Assembly (NCBI RefSeq): GCF_030270585.1
Contig: NZ_BSYI01000029.1
Coordinates: forward strand, 1 to 61,698
Length of the DNA stretch: 61,698 nt
DNA from: Paralimibaculum aggregatum
GTDB taxonomy: Bacteria; Pseudomonadota; Alphaproteobacteria; Rhodobacterales; Rhodobacteraceae
Direction of reading: 5' to 3'
Under the pieces are notes generated by a model. It worked only from the letters and a program-made list of their open reading frames with translations. It ran no database searches and was not told where the DNA came from. This document shows, in pieces, positions 1 through 6,552 of this stretch. Within the stretch, counting starts at the first letter, position 1. Each line of letters begins with the position of its first letter. Position numbers and translations under genes: made by a program.

Positions 1-346
1 GCTCGAGCCGCGCCGCCTCGGCCTCCTCGTCGGCCAGCGCGGCGCCGAGCTGCGTGGCGCGGTCCTCCGCCGCCTCGGCGCGGGCGCGCTCGCCCGTCAG
101 CACCTCCGAGAGCCCGGCGATGCGTGCCGAGAGGGCCGCGATCTGCTGGCCGCGGCGGTCGATCTCGTCCTCCTGCTGATGCAGGCGCCTGTCCTGCCCG
201 AGAATCGTCTCGCGCAGGCTGAACTGGACGATCATGAAGATCGACACCACGAAGATCAGGATCAGCAGCAGCGCCGTCAGCCCGTCGACAAAGCCGGGCC
301 AGATGCTGGAGTCGAACCGTCCGGTGCCGCGCCGCGCGAGCGCCAT
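1..346 (-). CDS. MotB/OmpA-like peptidoglycan-binding membrane protein, N-terminal part
   Basis: The first 115 residues are visible and the gene runs off the left edge. A short basic start (MALARRGTGRF) is followed by a single strong membrane segment at about residues 16-43 that opens with WPGFVDGLTALLLILIF. After it comes a long charged, Gln/Glu/Arg-rich stretch with the look of a periplasmic coiled coil. This is the layout of MotB/OmpA-type proteins whose peptidoglycan-binding domain sits at the C-terminus, here outside the window. The start lies 12 bases after the stop of the MotA/ExbB-like gene, so the two form one operon and probably one inner-membrane complex. The assignment rests on architecture and neighbour; the diagnostic OmpA domain cannot be seen. 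Confidence 0.7.
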   Translation of the reverse strand, partial: MALARRGTGRFDSSIWPGFVDGLTALLLILIFVVSIFMIVQFSLRETILGQDRRLHQQEDEIDRRGQQIAALSARIAGLSEVLTGERARAEAAEDRATQLGAALADEEAEAARLE

Positions 347-358
347 GCTCCCTCCCCG

Positions 359-1594
359 TCAGCCGCCGTCGCGGGTGCGCACGTCGATCAGGTTGATCAG
401 CGCACGCAGCTCCGTGCGCAGCGCCGCCGTGGTCTCGTGCCGCCCCACCGCGAGATCGTCGGCCATGGCGCGGAGCTGGTGCTCGATGCCGCGCATCGAC
501 TGCACGACCTCGCCGTCCATGCCGCCGCCGCCGGTGCGTTCGAGCCCGTGCGCCACCGCCTGCTGGCTCGCGGCGATCTGGCCCGAGGCCTGCTCCAGCC
601 GCTTCAGCGCATTGAGCAGCGCATGGTCGCGGCTCGCGGCCCGGTCGCGCGCGGTGCGCATCTCGTTGAAGAGCTCGGAGACCATCTGCCGCTCGTGGTC
701 GATCTGCCCCGCCATGGCGGCGACGACATCCGCCGCCTGGGCCAGCCGGTTCTCCGCCTCGACACGTGCATTCTCCGCCTTCGCGGCGAACTCGGAGGTC
801 CGCTCCAGCCCCTCGTCGACCCGCTCGAGCAGCGCCACCAGCGCGCCGTCCGGCCCCTCGCCCTCGGAGACCAGCCCGAGGCGGGTGAAACTGGCCAGCC
901 ATTCCTCGAGCTCGCGGTAGAAGCGGTTCTGCCCGTGCCCCGCGAAGAGCTCCAGCAGCCCGACGATCAGCGAGCCGGCGAGCCCCATCAGCGACGACGC
1001 GAAGGCCGTGCCCATGCCGGAGAGCTGGTCCTCGAGCCCGGCCATCAGCCGCGCGAACACCCCGACGCCGGAAACGTCGCCATCCGCCGGCGCCAGGCTG
1101 CGGATCGTGTTGACCACCGCCGGCACGGTGTTCGAGAGCCCCCAGAAGGTGCCGAGCAGCCCGAGAAAGATCAGCAGGTTGGTGATGTAGCGCGTGATGT
1201 CGCGCGCCTCGTCGATCCGCACCGCGATCGAATCGAGGATCGACTTGGTGGAGGACGCCGCGAGGCGCTTCTTCATCCGCCCCTCGCGCAGCATCGGCGC
1301 CATCGAGGCGACCAGCCGCGGCGGGCGGGAGATGTCGTGGCCCTGCAGCCCGGCCTGCAGGTCGCGCAGCCAGTTCGTCGCGGCGATCAGCTGGCTCACC
1401 TGCCAGAAGGTCGCGAAGACCCCGATCACGAAGACCGCGAAGATGAAGCCGTTGAGATAGACATTGGCGAAGAACACGGTCTGGATCTGCGCCGCCAGCA
1501 CCGTGGCGCCCGTGCTGACCAGGATCAGCACGAGGAGCATCAGGAAGATCTGCCGAGTCGGCTGGGAAAACTCGACCCTGTGCTCCAAGCTCAT
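359..1594 (-). CDS. MotA/TolQ/ExbB-like channel-type membrane protein
   Basis: A 411-residue protein with two N-terminal membrane helices (about 14-35 and 40-60), a cytoplasmic stretch, and two more helices near 135-155 (FLGLLGTFWGLSNTV) and 190-215 (FASSLMGLAGSLIVGLLEL). The last two resemble the Gly/Ser-rich channel helices of the MotA/TolQ/ExbB superfamily. The final 150 residues are a long amphipathic coiled coil. The start was placed at MSLEHRVEF because GGGGGGAGG lies five bases upstream; a longer reading to 1621 has no such site. It precedes the MotB-like gene. The pair may use ion flow to act on the cell wall, but which system it serves cannot be told. It is divergent from ald. Confidence 0.75.
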   Translation of the reverse strand: MSLEHRVEFSQPTRQIFLMLLVLILVSTGATVLAAQIQTVFFANVYLNGFIFAVFVIGVFATFWQVSQLIAATNWLRDLQAGLQGHDISRPPRLVASMAPMLREGRMKKRLAASSTKSILDSIAVRIDEARDITRYITNLLIFLGLLGTFWGLSNTVPAVVNTIRSLAPADGDVSGVGVFARLMAGLEDQLSGMGTAFASSLMGLAGSLIVGLLELFAGHGQNRFYRELEEWLASFTRLGLVSEGEGPDGALVALLERVDEGLERTSEFAAKAENARVEAENRLAQAADVVAAMAGQIDHERQMVSELFNEMRTARDRAASRDHALLNALKRLEQASGQIAASQQAVAHGLERTGGGGMDGEVVQSMRGIEHQLRAMADDLAVGRHETTAALRTELRALINLIDVRTRDGG

Positions 1595-1818
1595 GCGCGC
1601 CTCCCCCCGGAATGCGCCCACAATAGCCGCTGGCGAGGCGAATTCCAGCGGTCATTGCCGCGCCGCGACACCGGCGCGGGCGCCGCGCTGGCACGGGGGA
1701 ATGCGCGGCGCTGGCTCCCCGGAGGATGCGGACAACCGCCCGCGCGCTTGTTACTCTCCCCTGCCCGCGATGGCGGGTGGGCAATGCGCCGGAAACCGGC
1801 CGACAGAGGAGGAGCGCG

Positions 1819-2937
1819 ATGCGGATCGGATGTCCGAAGGAGATCAAGACACGGGAATACCGGGTGGGGCTGACCCCGCAGGCCGCCCGCGAGGCGGTGG
1901 CGCGCGGCCATGCGGTGATGGTCGAGGCCGGCGCCGGCGCCGGCGCGGGCTTCCCGGACGACGCCTATCAGGCGGCCGGCTGCGAGATCGCCGACGGGCC
2001 GGAGCGGGTCTTCGCCGAGGCCGAGCTGATCGTGAAGGTCAAGGAGCCGCAGGCCGAGGAGCGCAAGCGCCTCTCGGCCGGGCAGGTGCTGTTCACCTAT
2101 CTCCATCTCGCACCCGACCCGGCGCAGACCCGCGACCTGCTGGAAAGCGGCGTCACCGCGATCGCCTACGAGACCGTCACCGACGATGCCGGGCGGCTGC
2201 CGCTGCTGGCGCCGATGTCGGAGGTTGCCGGCCGTCTCGCACCGCAGATGGGCGCCTGGGCGCTGCAGAAGGCCAATGGCGGGCGCGGCGTGCTGATGGG
2301 CGGCGTGCCCGGCGTCGGCCCGGCCGAGGTGGTGGTGCTCGGCGGCGGCGTGGTCGGCACTAACGCGGCGCGGGTGGCCGCCGGCATGGGCGCCGAGGTC
2401 ACCGTGCTCGACCTCTCGATCGACCGGCTGCGCTATCTCGACGATGTCTACCGCGATCTCTTCCGCACCCGATACGCCTCGCAGACCGCCTCGGCCGAGC
2501 TGATCCGCCGCGCCGACATGATCGTCGGCGCCGTGCTGATCCCCGGGGCCGCCGCGCCGCGGCTGATCTCCCGCGCCGATCTCGCCGAGCTGCGCCCGGG
2601 CGCGGTGCTGGTCGATGTCGCGATCGACCAGGGCGGCTGCTTCGAGACCTCGCGCCCGACCACCCATGACGACCCGGTCTACGAGGTCGACGGCATCGTG
2701 CACTACTGCGTCGCCAACATGCCCGGCGCGGTGCCGCGGACCTCGACCATCGCCCTCGGCAACGCCACGCTGCGCCATGTCCTGGCCATCGCCGACAAGG
2801 GCTGGGCCGAGGCCTGCCGCGACGACCCGAACCTGCTCGCCGGGCTCAACACCCATGCCGGCAAGCTGACCAACTATGCCGTCGGCCGGGCGCTGGGCAT
2901 CGACGTGATCTCGCCAAAGCTCGCGCTTTCCATGTGA
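1819..2937 (+). CDS. ald: alanine dehydrogenase
   Basis: A 372-residue protein, the normal length for Ald, which interconverts L-alanine with pyruvate and ammonium using NAD. It opens with [16 protein letters not shown], the family signature. Lys75 in LIVKVKEPQ and His96 in FTYLHLAPD match the substrate-binding lysine and catalytic histidine of characterised enzymes. The nucleotide-binding loop [10 protein letters not shown] starts near residue 175. A GGAGGAG ribosome site lies just ahead of the start. The gene stands alone, divergent from the MotA-like gene and followed 55 bases later by the PAAR gene. Its likely role is alanine catabolism or ammonium assimilation. Confidence 0.96.
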   Translation: MRIGCPKEIKTREYRVGLTPQAAREAVARGHAVMVEAGAGAGAGFPDDAYQAAGCEIADGPERVFAEAELIVKVKEPQAEERKRLSAGQVLFTYLHLAPDPAQTRDLLESGVTAIAYETVTDDAGRLPLLAPMSEVAGRLAPQMGAWALQKANGGRGVLMGGVPGVGPAEVVVLGGGVVGTNAARVAAGMGAEVTVLDLSIDRLRYLDDVYRDLFRTRYASQTASAELIRRADMIVGAVLIPGAAAPRLISRADLAELRPGAVLVDVAIDQGGCFETSRPTTHDDPVYEVDGIVHYCVANMPGAVPRTSTIALGNATLRHVLAIADKGWAEACRDDPNLLAGLNTHAGKLTNYAVGRALGIDVISPKLALSM

Positions 2938-2992
2938 GGCTTGACCCCTTCCCGGGCGACCGCCATCCTGACGCCTGCGAAGGGGTTTGAAC

Positions 2993-3385
2993 ATGTCCGA
3001 AGAAGAAGAAGAAGGCCCGAGCGAGGAAGAACTCCAGCAGGCGATGGATGACGCCGCCGCGGATTTCGCCGCAGCATCGCCCCCGGCCGGGGCGCCGCTG
3101 CTCGCCGCCCGGATCAGCGACCCGCATGTCTGCCCGATGGTCACCGGGATCGTGCCCCATGTCGGCGGGCCGATCCTGCCGCCCGGCGTGCCGACGGTGC
3201 TGATCGCCTGCATACCGGCGGCAAACGTGGGCACCATGGCCACCTGCACCGGCCCGCCCGACACCATCGTGAAGGGCTCGACCTCGGTGCTCACCGGCGG
3301 CAAGCCGCAGGCGCGGCTCACCGACATGACCAGCCATGGCGGGATCATCGTGATGGGTGCGCCGACGGTGATGGTCGGCGGCTGA
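2993..3385 (+). CDS. PAAR-domain protein with acidic N-terminal extension
   Basis: A 130-residue protein. The first 40 or so residues are strongly acidic and disordered-looking (MSEEEEEGPSEEEL), and from about residue 43 a PAAR-type domain covers the rest. That part is rich in Pro, Gly, Val and Thr, contains DPHVCPMVTG, and ends with the repeat-like GAPTVMVGG. PAAR proteins form the sharp tip on the VgrG spike of type VI secretion or related contractile systems. No effector domain follows and no VgrG, Hcp, sheath or adaptor gene is in the window, so this copy is an orphan here. ATG at 2993 is preferred over TTG at 2987 because GAAGGGG lies seven bases ahead. It is convergent with suhB. Confidence 0.8.
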   Translation: MSEEEEEGPSEEELQQAMDDAAADFAAASPPAGAPLLAARISDPHVCPMVTGIVPHVGGPILPPGVPTVLIACIPAANVGTMATCTGPPDTIVKGSTSVLTGGKPQARLTDMTSHGGIIVMGAPTVMVGG

Positions 3386-3408
3386 GCCGCCGCCCCCGGG
3401 ACTAGGCG

Positions 3409-4212
3409 TCAGGTCTCGGCAAGCAGCTTCATCAGCGGCGCATGCAGCTGCGCATTGGCGGCCAGCACCTCGCCGGTATCGCGCGGCGTCCGCTTGTCCC
3501 CCGGCACGGCGCCGAGGGTGGTCACCAGCCCGCCCGCCTCGGCCACCAGGATCTCCCCGGCGGCAAGGTCCCAGGGTTGCAGCTCGCGCTCCCAGAACCC
3601 GTCGAACCGGCCCACCGCGACATAGGCCATGTCGAGCGCGGCAGCGCCCCAGCGCCGCACGCCGGCCGAGCGCGGCATCAGCCGGGCGAGGTCCTTCAGC
3701 GTCTCCGGCAGGCTGTTCTTCGCACCGAAGGGCACGCCGGTGGCGAACAGCGCCGAGCCCATGTCGCGGCGCTGCGAGACCCGGGCGCGGCGGTCGTTCA
3801 TCCAGGCGCCCTGGCCCTTCTCGGCGACGAACATCTCGTCCTTCGCCGGGTCGAAGACCACCCCCGCCACGATCTTGCCCTTGTGCTCGAGCGCGATCGA
3901 CACCGCCCAGTGCGGCAGCCCGTGCAGGAAGTTAGTGGTGCCGTCGAGCGGGTCGACGATCCAGCGCCGGGTCGGGTCGGTGCCGGCTTCCTCGCCGGTC
4001 TCCTCGCCGAGCCAGCCATAATTGGGCCGGGCGTTGAGCAGCTCCTCCTTCAGCACCTGCTCGGCCTTGCGGTCGGCATTGCTGACGAAATCGCCGGCGC
4101 CCTTGACGCTCACCTGCAGGTTCTCGACCTCGCCGAAATCCCGCACGAGGCCGCGTCCGGCCTTGCGCGCGGCACGGATCATGATGTTCAGCGTCGGCGA
4201 CGCGGTCGACAT
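3409..4212 (-). CDS. suhB: inositol-1-monophosphatase family phosphatase
   Basis: A 267-residue, full-length member of the Mg-dependent inositol monophosphatase family. The metal-binding residues are visible: Glu70-Glu71 (WLGEETGEE), the signature DPLDGTTNFLHG from residue 87, and WDLAAGEILVAEAGG near the C-terminus, which supplies the last metal ligand and the substrate contact. In bacteria this family hydrolyses inositol phosphate, and SuhB of E. coli also takes part in rRNA transcription complexes; which role applies here is not visible. The start MSTASPTLN is the only convincing one. Between it and the next minus-strand gene lies an exceptional 17-bp inverted repeat with a G-rich loop. 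Confidence 0.93.
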   Translation of the reverse strand: MSTASPTLNIMIRAARKAGRGLVRDFGEVENLQVSVKGAGDFVSNADRKAEQVLKEELLNARPNYGWLGEETGEEAGTDPTRRWIVDPLDGTTNFLHGLPHWAVSIALEHKGKIVAGVVFDPAKDEMFVAEKGQGAWMNDRRARVSQRRDMGSALFATGVPFGAKNSLPETLKDLARLMPRSAGVRRWGAAALDMAYVAVGRFDGFWERELQPWDLAAGEILVAEAGGLVTTLGAVPGDKRTPRDTGEVLAANAQLHAPLMKLLAET

Positions 4213-4233
4213 ATCAGCGCTCCCACTGGGATT

Positions 4234-4290
4234 GGCGCGGGGGACGGCGGGCGGGGGTGGGCGGGCGGGCCGTCCGCCGTCCCCCGCGCC
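4234..4290 (-). terminator. 17-bp perfect hairpin with G-quadruplex motif in the loop (copy 1)
   Basis: The arms 4234-4250 and 4274-4290 are exact reverse complements over 17 bp. The loop on the plus strand holds GGGGG-T-GGG-C-GGG-C-GGG (4253-4269), four G-runs separated by single bases, which is a textbook quadruplex-forming pattern. The 3' arm abuts the stop codon of the cupin gene at 4291. For that minus-strand gene the G-rich strand is the template. There is no T-run, so a standard Rho-independent terminator is not the whole explanation. Near-identical loop cores recur at 34605-34620 and 38904-38919 with unrelated arms. Confidence 0.75.
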
Positions 4291-4605
4291 TCAGGCCTGC
4301 CCCGGCTCCAGGAGTTCGGTCTCGACGAAGACGAGCTCGCCCTCGCCGGCATTGATCACGTCATGCGCGACGCCCGCCGGCCGGAAATAGGACCGGCCGG
4401 CCACCATCTCCACCCGCGACACCGCACCCGCGGCATCGACGATGTCCACCGGCTGCGAGGTCACCGGGGTGATCACGTAGTCGTGCCCATGCACGTGCCA
4501 GCCGGTCGCGGCGCCGGGCGCGAAGCGCCACTCGATCACCCGCACCCGGGCATTCTCCACCATCACGGTGGGCTGCGCCGGGGCGCGCTCAGGCTCGCTC
4601 GACAT
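4291..4605 (-). CDS. small single-domain cupin protein
   Basis: A 104-residue single cupin barrel. Motif 1 is [15 protein letters not shown] (residues about 35-50), with two histidines in HVHGHD as expected metal ligands; motif 2 is [17 protein letters not shown], with a third histidine near residue 80. The substrate is not predictable because small cupins range from sugar binders to dioxygenases. The ATG lies inside the end of efp (17-base overlap), so the two are almost certainly co-transcribed and translationally coupled. This is a consistent efp-cupin arrangement with no obvious functional logic. A strong hairpin element follows the stop directly. Confidence 0.85.
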   Translation of the reverse strand: MSSEPERAPAQPTVMVENARVRVIEWRFAPGAATGWHVHGHDYVITPVTSQPVDIVDAAGAVSRVEMVAGRSYFRPAGVAHDVINAGEGELVFVETELLEPGQA

Positions 4606-5152
4606 ACTCGAAGGTCTCCGTGTTCACGACGATCGCCTCGCCCTCGCCGACGAAGGGCGGCACCATCACCCGCACGCCGTTGTCGAGCACCGCCGGCTTG
4701 TAGGAATTGGCCGCCGTCTGCCCCTTCACCACCGGCTCGGTCTCGGCGATCGTGCAGGTCACCTTCTCCGGCAGGGTGACGTTCAGCGCCTCCTCGCCGT
4801 AATACTCGATGGTCACGGTCATCCCGTCCTGCAGGAAGGGCCGCGCCTCGCCGAGCAGGTCCGCCGGCAGCTCGATCTGCTCGAAGCTCTCGGTGTCCAT
4901 GAAGGTGAACATGCCGTCGGTCTCGTAGAGGAACTGCTGGTCCTTCTGCTCGAGCCGCACCCGCTCCACCTTGTCCGCCGAGCGGAACCGCTCGTTCAGC
5001 TTGGAGCCGTTGCGCAGGTTCTTCAGCTCGACCTGGGCAAAGGCGCCGCCCTTGCCGGGCTTGACATGGTCGGTCTTGACCGCGACCCAGAGCCCGCCGT
5101 TGTGCTCGATGATGTTGCCGCGCCGGATTTCGTTGCCGCTGATCTTGGGCAT
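4589..5152 (-). CDS. efp: elongation factor P
   Basis: A 187-residue protein with the three beta-barrel domains of EF-P, which relieves ribosomes stalled on consecutive prolines. The tip of domain I reads [10 protein letters not shown], and Lys34 is the position that many bacteria modify by beta-lysylation or other chemistry. No modification enzyme gene (EpmA/EpmB/EpmC or EarP) is in the window. The C-terminal domain carries [21 protein letters not shown], typical of the family. The start is supported by GAGCGG a short distance upstream and by the conserved N-terminus [12 protein letters not shown]. It is followed by the overlapping cupin gene. Confidence 0.96.
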   Translation of the reverse strand: MPKISGNEIRRGNIIEHNGGLWVAVKTDHVKPGKGGAFAQVELKNLRNGSKLNERFRSADKVERVRLEQKDQQFLYETDGMFTFMDTESFEQIELPADLLGEARPFLQDGMTVTIEYYGEEALNVTLPEKVTCTIAETEPVVKGQTAANSYKPAVLDNGVRVMVPPFVGEGEAIVVNTETFEYVERA

Positions 5153-5244
5153 GGGGACCGCTCCGCTCTCCTCGGGTTGGGGGCGTCTATAGCCGTGCTG
5201 CGGCGGGGGGACAAGGCCGCCCGGTCAGCGGCGTCAGGGCCGCG

Positions 5245-5790
5245 TCACTCCGTGGGCGGCGGCGGGCAGGTGGCAGGGTCGGCCGGCGCGAGACGGTAGG
5301 CGGTGCGTTCCGCCCCGGCATCCCGCACCCAGCGTACCTCCGGCATGTCCTCGCCATCCTCCGGCGGCTCGCCGCAGCTGCCCTCGACCAGAAAGCCTCG
5401 GGTGCGCAGGATCACGTTGCCGGCAGGCTCCGCCCAGGCCTCGAAGCCGCCGCCATCGCATTCCACGAAGCAGGCCAGCGCGCCCCTGCGCCCGTCGGTG
5501 ACCTCCGCCCCCTCCGGGCAGATCAGCCAGGCATGGAACAGCTCCGGCGCATCGCGGAATTCGGCCCGCACCTGCGCCGCGCGGTCGGGGCTGCCCGGCT
5601 GCATAGGCAGGATCAGCAGCTCGAGCATCCGCACCGACTGCGCCGGCTGCGCCGCGAGATGTTGCGCCGAATAGACCCGGCGATAGCAGGCGCCCGGATC
5701 GAGCGCCCCGGCTGCCGCCAGCCCGGGCAGCCCCGCAACGCAGGCCGCCAGAGCCAGGCCCCGGGCCGTTTGCAATCCCGCATGCCGCAT
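5245..5790 (-). CDS. secreted protein of unknown function
   Basis: A 181-residue protein with a clear signal peptide (MRHAGLQTARGLALAACVAG, cleavage near the AAAGA at about residue 28). The mature part has several cysteines (ACYRR, LICPEG, ACFVECD, GSCGEP, ATCPPP) that could form periplasmic disulfides and ends in a short Pro-rich tail. I do not recognise the family. ATG at 5790 is chosen because GGGAGG lies five bases upstream and the signal peptide begins there; longer readings add a Pro/Arg-rich tail with no biological look. It stands alone between soxG and efp on the same strand, with 92 bases to the efp start. Confidence 0.7.
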   Translation of the reverse strand: MRHAGLQTARGLALAACVAGLPGLAAAGALDPGACYRRVYSAQHLAAQPAQSVRMLELLILPMQPGSPDRAAQVRAEFRDAPELFHAWLICPEGAEVTDGRRGALACFVECDGGGFEAWAEPAGNVILRTRGFLVEGSCGEPPEDGEDMPEVRWVRDAGAERTAYRLAPADPATCPPPPTE

Positions 5791-5951
5791 GCCAGCCTCC
5801 CTCACCTGCGTCGATCCTCGCACGATACGCCCCGCCCGGTCACCACGCGCGCACCGGTCCGCAGCGCCGCGCGGGCGCGACCCCGCCACCGGCGATGCGG
5901 CCGACGCGCGGCCCCCGGAGGGTGCTGGAGGCAGGGGCACCGGCATCGACG

Positions 5952-5965
5952 CGGGGCGCGCCCCG
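5952..5965 (-). terminator. GC palindrome just after soxG
   Basis: A self-complementary CGGGGCGCGCCCCG lies three bases beyond the soxG stop. It could fold as a short hairpin ending the sox transcript. There is no T-run, so this is weak support for termination. Confidence 0.3.
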
Positions 5966-5967
5966 GA

Positions 5968-6552
5968 TCAACCGATCTCGATGCCGAACTGCGCGCCGGT
6001 TTCCAGCAGTTGCTCCCAGGCGGTCAGGGCGAAGCTCCGCAGCACCAGGAGATCCAGCGCCTCCTCGCGGCCGAGCACGATCATGCCGACCCCGTGCATC
6101 GCCGAGACCGCCACCTGCCCCGCCCCGAACCGTCCGGGCCGCAGATCCAGCGGCAGCAGCCGCGCCATCAGCTCGCCCCGCGCCGAGCCCGCGACCCGGA
6201 TCACCGTGCGCGCATGGGAGAGCTCGAGCACCGTGCCGTCCTCGCCCGCCACCTCGGGCCGCGCGAGCGCCGGGGCCGGCGCCTCGCTCAGCAGCAGCCA
6301 TTTCAGCGCCTCGGTGCGCAGCGCGGCCGCCGCACCGCCCGTCGCCGCCCGGCCCGGCTTCGGTGCCGCCTCCGTGCCCGCCGCCGCGGCGACGACCGCC
6401 CCAACGGCCCCGACCCGTCCGGGCCAGGCGCCGATCTGCCAGAGGCTCGAGAGCCGCCGTTCGCTCAGGGTCAGCCCCGGCCCGCCCGCGCCGACGATGC
6501 CGAGCTGCCGGGGCGCGAGATGCCCCGCAAGCGCCGAGACCCGCTCAACCAT
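5968..6552 (-). CDS. soxG: sarcosine oxidase gamma subunit
   Basis: A 194-residue protein matching the gamma subunit of heterotetrameric sarcosine oxidase by position (last gene of soxBDAG), length and C-terminal features: TVLELSHARTVIRVAG, then MARLLPLDLRPGRFGAGQVAVSAMHG and a final WEQLLETGAQFGIEIG. The subunit resembles a piece of the GcvT fold and packs against alpha. The central segment (about residues 45-80) is an Ala/Gly/Pro-rich insert of low conservation. The start overlaps the soxA stop by eight bases, indicating coupled translation. A GC palindrome follows the stop. Confidence 0.9.
   Translation of the reverse strand: MVERVSALAGHLAPRQLGIVGAGGPGLTLSERRLSSLWQIGAWPGRVGAVGAVVAAAAGTEAAPKPGRAATGGAAAALRTEALKWLLLSEAPAPALARPEVAGEDGTVLELSHARTVIRVAGSARGELMARLLPLDLRPGRFGAGQVAVSAMHGVGMIVLGREEALDLLVLRSFALTAWEQLLETGAQFGIEIG

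Noticed and set aside
1731..1796. GGCGGGTGGGC near 1773 as another quadruplex-hairpin copy
   Set aside because: Only two G-runs and no complementary arms; it does not meet the pattern of copies 1-3.
179..1873. Long plus-strand frame opposite the MotA/ExbB-like gene
   Set aside because: Arg/Gln/His-rich shadow; the minus-strand protein has membrane helices and a strong ribosome site.
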